Of a stretch of DNA of 64,000 nt, positions 31,881 through 42,472 are shown piece by piece. This stretch comes from Sphingomonas nostoxanthinifaciens (lineage in GTDB: Bacteria; Pseudomonadota; Alphaproteobacteria; Sphingomonadales; Sphingomonadaceae): NCBI RefSeq assembly GCF_019930585.1, contig NZ_CP082839.1, forward strand, positions 3,406,001 to 3,470,000, read 5' to 3'. The notes under the pieces were generated by a model. It saw only the letters and a program-made list of their open reading frames with translations, had not been told where the DNA came from and searched no databases. The translations under genes and the position numbers were made by a program. Numbering within the stretch: the first letter of the stretch is position 1; every line of letters starts with the position of its first letter.

Positions 31881-32445
31881 GCTGGCGCTCGATCCGCCGG
31901 TCGGGCACGAACCACAGGATCGCGATGCCGACATAGATGGCGTCGGCCGCCAGCGGCGCCACGAAGGCGATCGCGATCGCCGCGAGATAAAGCGCCAGGC
32001 TGATGCGTCCCTTGCGATCATGGCCGACCGCCCGCGCCACCGCCGACGTGTGGCCGTTGACGGCGATGATCCGCGCCTGCGTCCAGATATAACCGATCGC
32101 GGTCATGCCCATCACCACGCCGTAAGCGGCGGTCGGCATCGCGCCGAAGCCCGCCTCGTCCAGCCAGCGGATCACCCACGGCACCAGGCTCATCCAGAAC
32201 AGCATGAACAGATTGGCCCACAGCACGCTGCCGTCGATCCGCTCGGTCGCGGCGAGCATGTGATGGTGGTTGTTCCAGTATAGCCCGACATTGGCGAAGC
32301 TGAGCGCATAGGCGACCAGCACCGGCGCCACCTCGCGCAGGCCGGCAAGCGTCGCCGCATGCGGCACGCGCATCTCCAGCACCGTGATGGTGATGATGAT
32401 CGCGACGATCCCGTCGGTGAACGCTTCCAGCCGCCCCGGCTTCAT
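31870..32445 (-). CDS. TMEM175-family (DUF1211) potassium-channel-like protein
   Basis: 191 residues with six hydrophobic helices. The first helix carries the family signature RLEAFTDGIVAIIITITVLEM (the RxxxFSD-type motif), and NHHHMLAATERIDG follows helix 2. Bacterial TMEM175 homologues form potassium-permeable channels, so an ion-channel role is likely by family, although the substrate is unproven. The start at 32445 places the signature at residue 5; the open frame upstream lacks family sequence. Confidence 0.9.
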   Translation of the reverse strand: MKPGRLEAFTDGIVAIIITITVLEMRVPHAATLAGLREVAPVLVAYALSFANVGLYWNNHHHMLAATERIDGSVLWANLFMLFWMSLVPWVIRWLDEAGFGAMPTAAYGVVMGMTAIGYIWTQARIIAVNGHTSAVARAVGHDRKGRISLALYLAAIAIAFVAPLAADAIYVGIAILWFVPDRRIERQLSR

Positions 32446-32593
32446 CGGCTTGTCTCCCAGTGCTGCCTTGCGACGGGATAGCCGCGCGCTGCGCGAATGA
32501 GAACGGCCCGAGATCGGTCGCAGGCGGCGATGGACCCGCACCGCCATCGATTGCTCCGCTTCCCTTGCGCGGACCGCTCCGATAGATCGGGGC

Positions 32594-33076
32594 GTGCCCG
32601 AACACCGGATCATCGCCATCGACCTGGACCAGGCCACAATTCTGGCACGCACGCCCGAGATCGAGCAGGAGCGCGCGGTGGCGATCCGCGATCTGTTGAC
32701 CAGCAACAGCTTCGCGCCGCGGCGGCCGATCGCCAACGGCTATGGCGGCCCCTATCGGCTCGGCCTGCGGGTCGAGGAAGGGCGGCTGGCGATCGGGATC
32801 GCCGAGCGGGATGGGCGGCTGCTGGAGACGATCATCCTCGGCCTCGCCCGCTTTCGTCGTGTCATCAGGGATTATTTCGCCATCTGCGACAGCTACTTCC
32901 AGGCGGTGGCGCAGGCCCAGCCGGCGCAGATCGAGGCGATCGACATGGCGCGGCGCGGCATCCACAACGGCGCGGCTGAATTGCTCGTGACGTGCCTGGA
33001 GGGAAAGGTGGCGCTGGACTTCGATACCGCACGACGGCTGTTCACCCTGATCACCGCGTTGCACATCCGTGGCTGA
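32594..33076 (+). CDS. UPF0262 family protein
   Basis: 160 residues starting at GTG 32594. It carries the UPF0262 features: an early IIAIDLD strand, HxG-free middle LARFRRVIRDYFAICDSYF, and the closing ALDFDTARRLFTLITALHIR. The family is confined to alphaproteobacteria and has no known activity. The gene ends beside cytidine deaminase, whose likely start is seven bases downstream, so the two may be co-transcribed. Confidence 0.85.
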   Translation: MPEHRIIAIDLDQATILARTPEIEQERAVAIRDLLTSNSFAPRRPIANGYGGPYRLGLRVEEGRLAIGIAERDGRLLETIILGLARFRRVIRDYFAICDSYFQAVAQAQPAQIEAIDMARRGIHNGAAELLVTCLEGKVALDFDTARRLFTLITALHIRG

Positions 33077-33083
33077 GGTGGCG

Positions 33084-33536
33084 ATGGCCGACGTCGCCGG
33101 CCGCGTGCTGGTCGATCATGCGCTGGAGGCGGCAAAGAACGCGCACGCCCCTTATTCGCGCTTCGCCGTCGGCGCGGCATTGCTGCTGACCGATGGCACG
33201 ATCGTGCCCGGCACCAATTTCGAGAATGCGAGCTACGGCCTGTCGCTCTGCGCCGAGACGGTCGCGCTCGCCGCCGCCAACGTCGCCGGGCGGCTGCGCG
33301 ACGTGGTCGCGATCGGCATCGTCGGCGGCGCGATGGCGCCGGGCGGCGGCATCGACGGCGATGGCGCCATCTATCCGTGCGGACGCTGCCGCCAGGTTTT
33401 GAACGAAGCGGCCGACCTGGGGGGCCGCGACATTATCGTCTATTGCGGCTCGGCCGACGGCTCGATCCTGCGTCGCCACCTGCTGTCGGAGCTGTTGCCG
33501 CACGCCTTCGGGCCGGCCGACCTCGGCATCGGCTGA
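33084..33536 (+). CDS. cdd: Cytidine deaminase
   Basis: 150 residues. Zinc ligands and the catalytic glutamate are present in SLCAETVAL (CAE) and PCGRCRQVL, with the substrate loop FENASYGL. It deaminates cytidine or deoxycytidine for pyrimidine salvage. The ATG at 33084 has GAGG five bases upstream. An earlier GTG at 33069 overlaps the preceding gene and is less likely. Confidence 0.95.
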   Translation: MADVAGRVLVDHALEAAKNAHAPYSRFAVGAALLLTDGTIVPGTNFENASYGLSLCAETVALAAANVAGRLRDVVAIGIVGGAMAPGGGIDGDGAIYPCGRCRQVLNEAADLGGRDIIVYCGSADGSILRRHLLSELLPHAFGPADLGIG

Positions 33537-33540
33537 CCGC

Positions 33541-33927
33541 TCAGGCCAGCGGCAGCAGCGCCCGCACGCGCGCGTCGCGCAGATAGAGTCCGCCCCACGC
33601 CCCTACCGCCAACAGGATACAGACAATCTGCGGCGGCGAGCCGAATTCGCCGATCCGCACATGCGTGCAGACCGCCCCGCCGGCGAAGGCGGTGATCAGG
33701 ATCGCGCCGAGCGTCTTGGTCCGCGGGATGGCGTAGAGGATGGCGCTCGCAATCGCCGTCGTCGCGATCACCGGCAATTGCGCCACCGTCCAGCCCGTCT
33801 CCTCCACGTTGGCGCGAAGCTGCTCGGGCGCGAACAACCCCACCGCACCGTCCGCCAACAGAATCGACACAACGATCAGGCTGAGAGCGCGACCCAGCCA
33901 CACCATGCTGCTGCTCATGTCCATCAT
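33541..33927 (-). CDS. DoxX-like small integral membrane protein
   Basis: About 128 residues with four hydrophobic helices: residues around [18 protein letters not shown], the [18 protein letters not shown] helix, [17 protein letters not shown], and [16 protein letters not shown]. Helix order and spacing resemble the DoxX-like proteins, whose role is unclear. The ATG at 33927 has GGGGAGG just upstream. It converges with cdd, with only four bases between stop codons. Confidence 0.75.
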   Translation of the reverse strand: MMDMSSSMVWLGRALSLIVVSILLADGAVGLFAPEQLRANVEETGWTVAQLPVIATTAIASAILYAIPRTKTLGAILITAFAGGAVCTHVRIGEFGSPPQIVCILLAVGAWGGLYLRDARVRALLPLA

Positions 33928-34124
33928 GCATCCTCCCCCAAGGATGGCGACATAATGCCAGAAACGGTGCCGCGCGATCAACCGCTTCGGGCTGGCAAAG
34001 TAGGATTTGGTACGTCAAGAAGGCGCATGATGCGCTCCAGCCTCTCTCGCAGCCGCCACGATCCGCGCGCGGACGCGTTCGCACCCCTCAACATCCTCAA
34101 CTTCGCCCCGGCGGAGGCCTTCGC

Positions 34125-34676
34125 ATGGTGATGTCCGATCGCTGGATCCGCGAGGCGGCATTGTCGCAGGCGATGATCGAGCCGTTCGTCGAGGCGCAGC
34201 GGCGCGAGGGCTGTATCAGCTACGGCCTGTCCTCCTACGGCTACGATGCGCGCGTGGCGGACGAGTTCAAGATCTTCACCAATGTCGACAATGCGATCGT
34301 CGATCCGAAGAATTTCGCCCACAACAGCTTCGTCGATCGCAAGACCGACATCTGCATCATCCCGCCCAACAGCTTCGCGCTGGCGCGCACGGTCGAATAT
34401 TTCCGAGTGCCGCGTGACGTGCTGGTAATTTGCCTCGGCAAGTCGACCTATGCGCGCTGCGGGATCATCGTCAACGTGACGCCGCTGGAGCCGGGCTGGG
34501 AGGGGCATGTCACGCTGGAGTTCTCGAACACCACGCCATTGCCTGCCAAGATCTATGCCAATGAGGGGGCATGCCAGTTCCTGTTCCTGCAGGGCAACGA
34601 GCCGTGCGAGGTGAGCTACGCCGATCGCGCGGGCAAATATATGGGGCAGCAGGGTGTCACCCTGCCCCGCCTGTAA
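34125..34676 (+). CDS. dcd: dCTP deaminase
   Basis: 183 residues, the usual length. Family motifs [13 protein letters not shown] near the N-terminus, [45 protein letters not shown] and the late [14 protein letters not shown] are all present. It converts dCTP to dUTP, feeding dTMP synthesis. The ATG at 34125 has GGAGG eight bases upstream. Together with nearby cdd, this stretch serves pyrimidine nucleotides, although the genes are not one operon. Confidence 0.96.
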   Translation: MVMSDRWIREAALSQAMIEPFVEAQRREGCISYGLSSYGYDARVADEFKIFTNVDNAIVDPKNFAHNSFVDRKTDICIIPPNSFALARTVEYFRVPRDVLVICLGKSTYARCGIIVNVTPLEPGWEGHVTLEFSNTTPLPAKIYANEGACQFLFLQGNEPCEVSYADRAGKYMGQQGVTLPRL

Positions 34677-34695
34677 CGGCCGAGGGGGGATCGTC

Positions 34696-35478
34696 ATGCG
34701 GTATTGGATGGTCGGGATCGTGCCGCTGGCGGCAGTGGCGCTGATCGCGGCGGACAAGGAGCCCGGCTATCTGCCGCTCCATGCGATCGACCTGACCAAG
34801 GTGCTGCCGCCCGCGCCGCAAGAAGGCGACATTCGCTACGCAACCGACCGCAAGATCTTCAAGGCGATGAAGGCGCGGATCGGCAGCCCGCGCTGGGATC
34901 TGGCCACGAGCGATGTCGACCTGGCGACGCCGGCGGTGATGCGCGATTTCGCGTGCGCGACGGGGATCGCCTTGTCGCCCACTACCACGCCGGCCACCTA
35001 TCGCCTGCTCGATACCGCGTCGCGCGACACGTCCAACGCCAACAACGACGCCAAGGATCAGTATCGCCGGCTGCGCCCGTTCTGGATCGACAAGGGCGAG
35101 ACCTGCCAGCCGAAAAAGGATCTCGGCAAGAGCTACGATTACCCCTCGGGCCATACCACCAAGGGGTGGACGGTCGGGCTCGTGCTGGCCGATGCGCTGC
35201 CCGATCGCGCGACGCCGATCCTCACGCGCGCCCGCGCTTATGGCGAGAGCCGGATCGTGTGCCGCGTGCACAATTTCAGCGCGGTCGAGAATGGCCGGCT
35301 GAGCGCGACGGTGACGATGGAAGCGGTCCGCGCGACCCCTGCCTATCAGGCCGATCTCGCCGCCGCGAAGGCGGAACTGGCGGCGGCGCGGGCATCGACG
35401 CCAGCACCCGATGCCGGCGCCTGCGCGGCCGAGGCGGCGCTCATCGGGCCGTCGGTGCTAGCGGGGCTAAAGGACTAG
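34696..35478 (+). CDS. Class A acid phosphatase / PAP2-type phosphatase
   Basis: 260 residues with an N-terminal hydrophobic export signal (about residues 4-18). The phosphatase signature appears as KDQYRRLRP (KxxxxxxRP), then YPSGHTTKGW (PSGH), then SRIVCRVHNFSAVENG. In the last motif (SRxxxxxHxxxD), the usual final aspartate is replaced by alanine. The catalytic histidine and arginine remain, so activity is plausible but may differ. It would act in the periplasm on phosphomonoesters. The ATG at 34696 follows AGGGGGGA. Confidence 0.87.
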   Translation: MRYWMVGIVPLAAVALIAADKEPGYLPLHAIDLTKVLPPAPQEGDIRYATDRKIFKAMKARIGSPRWDLATSDVDLATPAVMRDFACATGIALSPTTTPATYRLLDTASRDTSNANNDAKDQYRRLRPFWIDKGETCQPKKDLGKSYDYPSGHTTKGWTVGLVLADALPDRATPILTRARAYGESRIVCRVHNFSAVENGRLSATVTMEAVRATPAYQADLAAAKAELAAARASTPAPDAGACAAEAALIGPSVLAGLKD

Positions 35479-35553
35479 CGATCATCGTCATGCCGGACAC
35501 GGTCCGGGGCGACGGGGGTGTTTCGCCGCGGCACGCCCTCTATATCGGCGCGC

Positions 35554-36189
35554 ATGCCCACCGTGCGTTCCAAGATCTGCGGCCTCTCAACGGCTGACGC
35601 CATCGACGCCGCGATCGGCGGCGGTGCGGCGTGGGTCGGCTTCGTCTTCTTTCCCAAAAGCCCGCGCGACGTGAATGCCGATGCGGTCGCCGGGCTCACC
35701 GCGCGCGTGCCGGCACATATCGGCCGGGTCGGCGTATTCGTCGATCCCGACGATGCACTAGTGGCGGAGGCGGCGCGCGCTGGGCTTACGGCTCTGCAAC
35801 TGCACGGCGACGAATCGCCCGAGCGGCTGGCCGCGCTGCGCCGGCACGGGCTGGAATTGTGGAAGGCGATCCCGGTGCGCACCCGCGCCGATCTCGACGC
35901 GGCCAAGCGCTACCAGGGCGTCGCCGATCGCATCCTCTACGACGCCAAGACGCCGCCCGGCACCCTGCCCGGTGGGATGGGAATGCGCTTCGACTGGCGG
36001 CTGCTCGACGGCTTCGATCATCCGCTGCCGTGGCTGCTGTCGGGTGGACTCGATGCCGGCAACCTGTCCGAGGCGGTGGGCATCACCGGCGCGCGCGCGA
36101 TCGACGTCTCGTCCGGCGTGGAACGCGCGCCGGGCGTCAAGGATGTGGACAAGGTGAGCGCCTTCCTTCAAGCCGCGGCCCGACTATGA
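35554..36189 (+). CDS. trpF: Phosphoribosylanthranilate isomerase
   Basis: 211 residues forming a TIM barrel: [15 protein letters not shown] at the start (catalytic cysteine in KICG), [21 protein letters not shown], and the closing phosphate-binding [10 protein letters not shown] with [16 protein letters not shown]. It catalyses the third step of tryptophan synthesis after anthranilate. The ATG at 35554 is the family start. Its stop overlaps trpB by ATGA. Confidence 0.96.
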   Translation: MPTVRSKICGLSTADAIDAAIGGGAAWVGFVFFPKSPRDVNADAVAGLTARVPAHIGRVGVFVDPDDALVAEAARAGLTALQLHGDESPERLAALRRHGLELWKAIPVRTRADLDAAKRYQGVADRILYDAKTPPGTLPGGMGMRFDWRLLDGFDHPLPWLLSGGLDAGNLSEAVGITGARAIDVSSGVERAPGVKDVDKVSAFLQAAARL

Positions 36190-37418
36190 CCCTACAGAAC
36201 AGCCTTCGCGCCGGCCCCGATGCGTCGGGCCATTTCGGCGATTATGGCGGCCGCTACGTCGCCGAGACGCTGATGCCGCTGATCCTCGAGCTCGAGCGCG
36301 AATATCGCGCGGCGAAGGAGGATCCCGCCTTCCACGCCGAATTCAACGGGCTGATGACGCATTATGTCGGCCGGCCGAGCCCGCTTTATTATGCCGAGCG
36401 GCTGACCGAGACGCTTCGCGCCGCCGCGCCCGACGGCATGGGCGCGAAGGTGTACCTCAAGCGCGAGGAACTGAACCACACCGGTGCGCACAAGATCAAC
36501 AATTGCATCGGCCAGATCCTGCTCGCACGACGGATGGGCCGCACGCGCATCATCGCCGAGACCGGCGCGGGATCGCACGGCGTCGCCACCGCCACCGTCT
36601 GCGCACGCTTCGGCCTGAAGTGCGTCGTCTACATGGGCGCAAAGGACGTCGAGCGGCAGCAGTCGAACGTCTTCCGCATGAAACTGCTCGGCGCCGAGGT
36701 GGTGCCGGTGACGAGCGGCGCGCAGACGCTGAAGGACGCGCTGAACGAGGCGCTGCGCGACTGGGTCGCCAACGTCGACGACACCTTCTACCTGATCGGG
36801 ACGGTCGCGGGGCCGCACCCCTATCCGGAGCTGGTGCGCGATTTCCAGTCGGTGATCGGCACCGAGGCGCGCGCGCAGATGCTGGAGGCGGAGGGGCGCC
36901 TGCCCGATCTGCTGATCGCGGCGGTCGGCGGCGGATCGAATGCGATCGGCCTGTTCCACCCGTTCCTCGACGATCCGGAGGTCGCGATGCTCGGCATCGA
37001 GGCGGCGGGCTATGGCGTCCAGACCGGGCGCCATGCCGCCAGCATCGGCGGCGGCACGCCAGGCGTGCTGCACGGCAACCGCACCTACCTGCTGCAGGAC
37101 GAGGACGGCCAGATCACCGAGGCGCATTCGATCTCCGCCGGCCTCGATTATCCCGGCATCGGGCCCGAACATGCCTGGCTGAACGATATCGGCCGCGTCA
37201 CCTACGAAGGCGTGACCGACGATCAGGCGGTCGAGGCGTTCAAGCTGCTCGCCGAGGTCGAGGGGATCATCCCCGCGCTGGAGAGCGCCCATGCGCTGGC
37301 GGCCGTTCCGGCGCGCGCCAAGGCGATGCCGCGCGACGGCATCATCCTCGTCAACCTGTCGGGCCGCGGCGACAAGGACATGCCGACCGTCGCCGCCTCG
37401 CTGGGCGTGACGCTGTGA
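36186..37418 (+). CDS. trpB: Tryptophan synthase beta chain
   Basis: 410 residues. The pyridoxal-phosphate lysine is in HTGAHKINN, phosphate binding is by GGGSNAIG, and [12 protein letters not shown] and [17 protein letters not shown] are standard. It joins indole and serine to give tryptophan. It overlaps trpF (ATGA) and trpA (GTGA), so subunit stoichiometry is probably set by translational coupling. Confidence 0.97.
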   Translation: MTLQNSLRAGPDASGHFGDYGGRYVAETLMPLILELEREYRAAKEDPAFHAEFNGLMTHYVGRPSPLYYAERLTETLRAAAPDGMGAKVYLKREELNHTGAHKINNCIGQILLARRMGRTRIIAETGAGSHGVATATVCARFGLKCVVYMGAKDVERQQSNVFRMKLLGAEVVPVTSGAQTLKDALNEALRDWVANVDDTFYLIGTVAGPHPYPELVRDFQSVIGTEARAQMLEAEGRLPDLLIAAVGGGSNAIGLFHPFLDDPEVAMLGIEAAGYGVQTGRHAASIGGGTPGVLHGNRTYLLQDEDGQITEAHSISAGLDYPGIGPEHAWLNDIGRVTYEGVTDDQAVEAFKLLAEVEGIIPALESAHALAAVPARAKAMPRDGIILVNLSGRGDKDMPTVAASLGVTL

Positions 37419-38236
37419 GCCGCCTATCCGACGCCTTCGCGCGCGCCAGGGCGGAGCGCCGCGCTGCGCTCGTCACCTTCGTCACCGGCGGCGATCCGTC
37501 GCCCGCCGCGACAGCCGCGATCCTCGACGCGTTGGTCGCGGGCGGGGCAGACGTGATCGAGCTGGGCCTGCCCTTCACCGATCCGATGGCCGACGGCCCA
37601 GCGATCCAGCGCGCCAACCTGCGCGCGCTGGATGCCGGCACGCGCACCGCGGATATTCTTGCTGCGGCACGAGCGTTCCGTGAACGTCATCCGCGCGTGC
37701 CGTTGGTGCTGATGGGCTATGCCAATCCGATGCTGCGGCGGGGCGCCGAATGGTTCGCCGAAGCGTGCGCCGACAATGGCGTGGACGGCGTGATCTGCGT
37801 CGACGTGCCGGCGGAGCAGGATGCCTCGCTCGGGCCGGCATTGCGCGCCAAGGGCATCGATCCGATCCGCCTCGCCACCCCCACCACCGATGCGGCGCGG
37901 CTGCCGGCGGTGCTCGATGGCGCGAGCGGCTTTCTCTATTACGTCTCGGTGGCGGGCATCACCGGCATGCAGCAGGCGGCGACCGCCAGCATCGCGGACG
38001 CGGTCGACCGGCTGAAAGCTGCGACCGAGCTGCCGGTCGCGGTCGGCTTCGGCGTGCGCACCCCCGATCAGGCGCGCGCGATCGGCGCGGTGGCCGACGG
38101 CGTGGTGGTCGGCTCGGCAATCATCGACGTGATCGAGTCGGCGGCGAAGGAGGGGCGCGATCCCGCGCCGGGCGTCGAGGCGCTTGTCTCCTCGCTTGCG
38201 CGCGCGCTGGCGGACGGCGAAAGGGTGTCGGCATGA
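37415..38236 (+). CDS. trpA: Tryptophan synthase alpha chain
   Basis: 273 residues starting at GTG inside the trpB stop. Catalytic acids are in [16 protein letters not shown] (Glu and Asp), and the TIM-barrel phosphate site is in [10 protein letters not shown] and VVVGSAIID. It cleaves indole-3-glycerol phosphate to indole, which is channelled to TrpB. Its stop overlaps accD by ATGA. Confidence 0.97.
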   Translation: MSRLSDAFARARAERRAALVTFVTGGDPSPAATAAILDALVAGGADVIELGLPFTDPMADGPAIQRANLRALDAGTRTADILAAARAFRERHPRVPLVLMGYANPMLRRGAEWFAEACADNGVDGVICVDVPAEQDASLGPALRAKGIDPIRLATPTTDAARLPAVLDGASGFLYYVSVAGITGMQQAATASIADAVDRLKAATELPVAVGFGVRTPDQARAIGAVADGVVVGSAIIDVIESAAKEGRDPAPGVEALVSSLARALADGERVSA

Positions 38237-39087
38237 GCTGGCTCGACAAGGTACGCAATTCGATCCCCTTCATTCCGAAGCGGGAGACGCCCGACAACCT
38301 CTGGCACAAATGCCCGAGCTGCGGGACGATGCTGTTCACGCGCGAATATGAGGAGAACCAGTCGGTCTGCCCGAAATGCCAGCATCACGGGCGGATCGGG
38401 CCGGACGACCGGTTCGACGCATTGTTCGACGGCGGCCTCTACACCCTGCTGCCCGATCCCGAGGTGGCGGAGGATCCGCTCAAGTTCCGCGATTCGAAGC
38501 GCTATGCAGACCGGCTGAAGGCCGCGCGCGCCAAGACCGGCGAGGCGGACGCGCTGGTCAATGCACGCGGGACGATCGAGGGCTATCAGGCGATCGTCGG
38601 CGTCCAGAATTACGGCTTTCTTTCCGGCACGATGGGGCTGGCGGTGGGCGAGGCGTTCATCGTCGGCGTGCAGGCCGCGATCGCGCAGCATTGCCCCTAC
38701 ATCATCTTCACCTCGGGCGGCGGCGCGCGGATGCAGGAGGGCATCATGAGCCTGATGCAGATGCCCAAGACGACGATCGGCGTGCAGCAGCTGCGCGAGG
38801 CGGGGCTGCCCTACATCGTCGTGATGACCGATCCCACCACCGGCGGCATCACCGCATCCTATGCCATGCTGGGCGACGTCCAGTTGGCGGAGCCGGGTGC
38901 GCTGATCGGCTTCGCCGGCCAGCGCGTGATCGAATCGACCATCCGTGAGAAATTGCCCGAGGGCTTCCAGCGCGCCGAATATCTGCTGGAGCACGGCATG
39001 CTCGACATGGTGGTGCATCGCCACAAGCTGCGCGCCGAGCTGGCGCGGCTCGTCTCCTACCTCTGTCCGGGGAAGGCCGCGGCGTGA
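38233..39087 (+). CDS. accD: Acetyl-CoA carboxylase carboxyltransferase subunit beta
   Basis: 284 residues. A four-cysteine zinc ribbon lies near the N-terminus (CPSCG then CPKC). The carboxyltransferase core has [19 protein letters not shown] and [18 protein letters not shown]. It makes malonyl-CoA with AccA for fatty-acid synthesis. It overlaps trpA and is followed by folC after 24 bases, the conserved alphaproteobacterial order. Confidence 0.97.
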   Translation: MSWLDKVRNSIPFIPKRETPDNLWHKCPSCGTMLFTREYEENQSVCPKCQHHGRIGPDDRFDALFDGGLYTLLPDPEVAEDPLKFRDSKRYADRLKAARAKTGEADALVNARGTIEGYQAIVGVQNYGFLSGTMGLAVGEAFIVGVQAAIAQHCPYIIFTSGGGARMQEGIMSLMQMPKTTIGVQQLREAGLPYIVVMTDPTTGGITASYAMLGDVQLAEPGALIGFAGQRVIESTIREKLPEGFQRAEYLLEHGMLDMVVHRHKLRAELARLVSYLCPGKAAA

Positions 39088-39111
39088 CCCGGCCGGCGTT
39101 GGGCGCCAGCG

Positions 39112-40431
39112 ATGCCTGACCACGCCGTCTCGTCCAATCCGGCGGTGCAGCGCCAGCTCGACCGGCTGGCGACGCTGTCGCCGGGCGCCGACATTCTCGG
39201 CCTGGAGCGGATCGCGACCCTGCTCGCGCGGCTCGGCAATCCCGAGCGCGCGCTGCCGCCGGTGTTTCACGTCGCCGGGACCAACGGCAAAGGCTCGACC
39301 TGCGCCTTCCTGCGCACGGCGCTGGAGGCGGCGGGGCACAAGGTCCACGTCTATACCAGCCCGCACCTCGTCCGCTTCAACGAGCGCATCCGGCTTGCCG
39401 GCACACTGATCGACGACGCGATGCTCGCCGCCTTGCTCGACGAGGTGCTGAGCGTGGCCGACGGCGTCTCACCCAGCTTCTTCGAGGTGACGACCGCCGC
39501 CGCCTTCCTCGCCTTTGCGCGCGTGCCCGCCGATGCCTGCGTGATCGAGGTGGGCCTCGGCGGCCGGCTGGATGCCACCAACGTACTGGCGACCCCGGTC
39601 GCCTGCGGCATCACCCAGCTTGGCATCGATCATCAGGCGCTGCTGGGCGACACGATCGAGGTGATCGCCGGAGAGAAGGCTGGCATCGCCAAGGCCGGCG
39701 TGCCGCTGCTGACGCAGCGTTACGCCCCCCCGGTGGCGGCGCCGATCGAGGCGGCAGCGGCGGCGGCCGGCGCGCTCTGGCTGCCGCGCGACGGCGTGTG
39801 GCGGGCAAGCGTGCAGCGCGGCCAGCTCCATTATGAAGATGCGGTGGGCACGCTCGATCTGCCGGTGCCGCGCCTGCCGGGCAGCCACCAGGCGGGCAAT
39901 GCCGCGCTGGCGGTGGCGATGCTGCGCCACCAGACGCGGCTGGCAGTGCCCCCGGCAGCACTGCGCGCGGCGATGGGCTGGGCCGAATGGCCGGCGCGGC
40001 TGCAGCGGATTACCACCGGCACGCTCGCCGCTGCCTTGCCGGAGGACGGCAGCCTGTGGCTCGACGGCGGCCACAATCCGGCGGCGGCGCGCGCCATCGC
40101 CGAATTCTTTCGCAGCAAGGTGACGCCGGGCCAGCCGTTCGAGCTGGTGCTGGGCATGCTCGCCAACAAGGATCTGGCGGGCTTCCTCGAGCCGTTCGCC
40201 GGCAGCGTGACGCGCATCCACGCAGTGCCGGTGCCCGGCCATGCGCATCATGATGCGGCGGCGGTGACGGCAGCGGCGCAGCGGCTGGGCATCCCGGCCG
40301 ACGGCGCAGCGACGATCGGGGACGCACTGGCGTTGATCGCCGCGCGCCAGACGGCGCCGCTCGTGCTGATCGGCGGCTCGCTCTATCTCGCGGGCGAGGC
40401 GCTGGCGGCGAACGGCACGCCGCCAGCCTGA
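39112..40431 (+). CDS. folC: Folylpolyglutamate/dihydrofolate synthase
   Basis: 439 residues of the Mur-ligase-like family. The P-loop is HVAGTNGKGSTCAFLRTALE, followed by YTSPHLVRFNERIR and EVGLGGRLDATNV, then a C-terminal domain with LDGGHNPAAARA. It adds glutamate to dihydropteroate or folates. It is the last gene of the trpFBA-accD run. REP-type hairpins follow. Confidence 0.96.
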   Translation: MPDHAVSSNPAVQRQLDRLATLSPGADILGLERIATLLARLGNPERALPPVFHVAGTNGKGSTCAFLRTALEAAGHKVHVYTSPHLVRFNERIRLAGTLIDDAMLAALLDEVLSVADGVSPSFFEVTTAAAFLAFARVPADACVIEVGLGGRLDATNVLATPVACGITQLGIDHQALLGDTIEVIAGEKAGIAKAGVPLLTQRYAPPVAAPIEAAAAAAGALWLPRDGVWRASVQRGQLHYEDAVGTLDLPVPRLPGSHQAGNAALAVAMLRHQTRLAVPPAALRAAMGWAEWPARLQRITTGTLAAALPEDGSLWLDGGHNPAAARAIAEFFRSKVTPGQPFELVLGMLANKDLAGFLEPFAGSVTRIHAVPVPGHAHHDAAAVTAAAQRLGIPADGAATIGDALALIAARQTAPLVLIGGSLYLAGEALAANGTPPA

Positions 40432-40443
40432 TCTCTTTCCATC

Positions 40444-40518
40444 ATGCCAGCGCGGGCTGGCATCTCGTCAGGCGAGCGGAACGCCCGGACCGCACGAGAT
40501 CCCAGCTTTCGCTGGGAT
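40444..40518. repeat. REPIN-like nested hairpins between folC and aspS
   Basis: ATGCCAGC (40444-40451) pairs with GCTGGCAT (40456-40463). ATCCCAGC (40499-40506) pairs with GCTGGGAT (40511-40518). ATCTCGT after the first hairpin pairs with ACGAGAT before the second. Two similar hairpins held by an outer stem resemble a REP doublet. It separates convergent folC and aspS and may terminate both. Confidence 0.65.
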
Positions 40519-40535
40519 GACGGGTAGATGGGGGA

Positions 40536-42356
40536 TCACCCCGCGTCGGGCGCCACCACCGCGGCGACCGGCTTGGCCGGCGACGGTGCCTGCTCGACCA
40601 CGCGGATGTTGAGCTCGCGCAGCTGCTTCATCGTGACGGCGGACGGCGCGTTCATCATCAGATCCTCCGCCTTCTGGTTCATCGGGAAGAGCACGACCTC
40701 GCGGATGTTGGGCTCGTCCGCCAGCAGCATGACGATGCGGTCGACGCCCGGCGCCGAACCACCGTGCGGCGGGGCGCCGTACTTGAACGCGCCGACCATG
40801 CCGGGGAAGCTCGCGTCGACGTCCTCGCGCGAATAGCCGGCAATCTCGAACGCCTTGTACATCACGTCGAGCTTGTGGTTCCGGATCGCGCCCGACGACA
40901 ATTCGATGCCGTTGCAGACGATGTCATATTGATAGGCGAGGATGTCGAGCGGATCCCTGGTCTCCAACGCCTCCAGCTCGCCCTGCGGCATCGAGAAGGG
41001 GTTGTGGCTGAAATCGACCTTCTTCGCATCCTCGTCATATTCGAACATCGGGAAATCGACGATCCAGCAGAACTGGAACACGCCCTGCTCGATCAGGCCC
41101 AGTTCCTCGCCGGTGCGCGTGCGGGCGAGGCCGGCAAGCTTGGCCGCCTGCCCTTCCTTGCCCGCGGCGAAGAACACGCCGTCATTGGGCCCGAGGCCGA
41201 GCGCCTCGATCAGCGCGGCGGTCGCTTCCTCGCCGTGATTCTTGGCGATCGGGCCACCGGGCTCGCCATCCTTGATGTTGATGTAGCCGAGGCCCGAATA
41301 GCCCTGCGCGCGCGCCCATTCGTTCATGTCGTCGAAGAATTTGCGGCTCTTGGCGCCCGCCCCCGGCGCGGGGATGGCGCGCACGACGTTGCCGCTCTCG
41401 ACCAGCCGCGCGAACAGGCCGAAGCCCGAGCCGCGGAAATGATCGGTCACGTCGACGATCTCGATCGGGTTGCGCAGATCGGGCTTGTCCGAGCCATATT
41501 TCAGCATCGCGTCGCGATAGGCGATGCGCGGGAAGGGGCAGGCGCTGACGGTGCGGCCGTTGGCGAATTCCTCGAACACGCCGTGTAGCACGGGCTCGAT
41601 CGCGGCGAACACGTCGTCCTGCGTGACGAAGCTCATCTCGAAATCGAGCTGGTAGAATTCGCCGGGCGAGCGGTCGGCACGGGCATCCTCGTCGCGGAAG
41701 CAGGGCGCGATCTGGAAATAACGATCGAAGCCCGCCACCATCAGCAATTGCTTGAACATCTGCGGCGCCTGCGGGAGCGCGTAGAATTTGCCGGGGTGGA
41801 TGCGGCTCGGCACGAGGAAGTCGCGCGCGCCCTCGGGGCTCGACGCGGTCAGGATCGGCGTCTGGAATTCGGTGAAGCCCTGCCCGATCATGCGGCGGCG
41901 GATCGAGGCGATCACGTTGGAACGCAGGACGATGTTCTTGTGCAGCCGCTCGCGCCGCAGATCGAGGAAGCGATAGCGCAGGCGGATATCCTCGGGATAT
42001 TCGGCCTCGCCCGCGACCGGGAGCGGCAATTCCTGCGCCATGCTCTGCACCGTCACGCTCTGCGCGAACACCTCGATCGCGCCGGTGGCAAGGTTGGGGT
42101 TCGCCGTTCCGTCGGCGCGCGCCTTCACCACGCCGTCGATCGTCACGACCGACTCCACGCGAAGCCCTTCAAGCACCGCGAGTGCCGGCGAATCGCTGTC
42201 GGCGACAACCTGGGTGATGCCGTAATGATCACGCAGATCGACGAACAGCACGCCGCCATGATCGCGCTTGCGATGGATCCAGCCGGACAGGCGGACCTGC
42301 TCCCCGACCTGGGAGGCGCCCAGACCGGCGCAAGTGTGGGTGCGATAGGCGTGCAT
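40536..42356 (-). CDS. aspS: Aspartyl-tRNA synthetase
   Basis: 606 residues. An N-terminal anticodon-binding OB fold ([22 protein letters not shown]) precedes a class II core with [25 protein letters not shown] (motif 1), [19 protein letters not shown] (motif 2) and a bacterial GAD insertion; motif 3 is [14 protein letters not shown] near the end. Alphaproteobacterial enzymes of this type often also charge tRNA-Asn. The start at 42356 is the family start. It diverges from rnd. Confidence 0.97.
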   Translation of the reverse strand: MHAYRTHTCAGLGASQVGEQVRLSGWIHRKRDHGGVLFVDLRDHYGITQVVADSDSPALAVLEGLRVESVVTIDGVVKARADGTANPNLATGAIEVFAQSVTVQSMAQELPLPVAGEAEYPEDIRLRYRFLDLRRERLHKNIVLRSNVIASIRRRMIGQGFTEFQTPILTASSPEGARDFLVPSRIHPGKFYALPQAPQMFKQLLMVAGFDRYFQIAPCFRDEDARADRSPGEFYQLDFEMSFVTQDDVFAAIEPVLHGVFEEFANGRTVSACPFPRIAYRDAMLKYGSDKPDLRNPIEIVDVTDHFRGSGFGLFARLVESGNVVRAIPAPGAGAKSRKFFDDMNEWARAQGYSGLGYINIKDGEPGGPIAKNHGEEATAALIEALGLGPNDGVFFAAGKEGQAAKLAGLARTRTGEELGLIEQGVFQFCWIVDFPMFEYDEDAKKVDFSHNPFSMPQGELEALETRDPLDILAYQYDIVCNGIELSSGAIRNHKLDVMYKAFEIAGYSREDVDASFPGMVGAFKYGAPPHGGSAPGVDRIVMLLADEPNIREVVLFPMNQKAEDLMMNAPSAVTMKQLRELNIRVVEQAPSPAKPVAAVVAPDAG

Positions 42357-42472
42357 CGTCGGGGTCTTTCCGCAAAAATCGTCCCGCGCGGGCAGGATCA
42401 AAACCGTGTCCGGCGCTTTCTTGCCGCGGCTCGCTTTGTCAACCCGCGCTGCGCTCGCTATGGCAGTGCACA

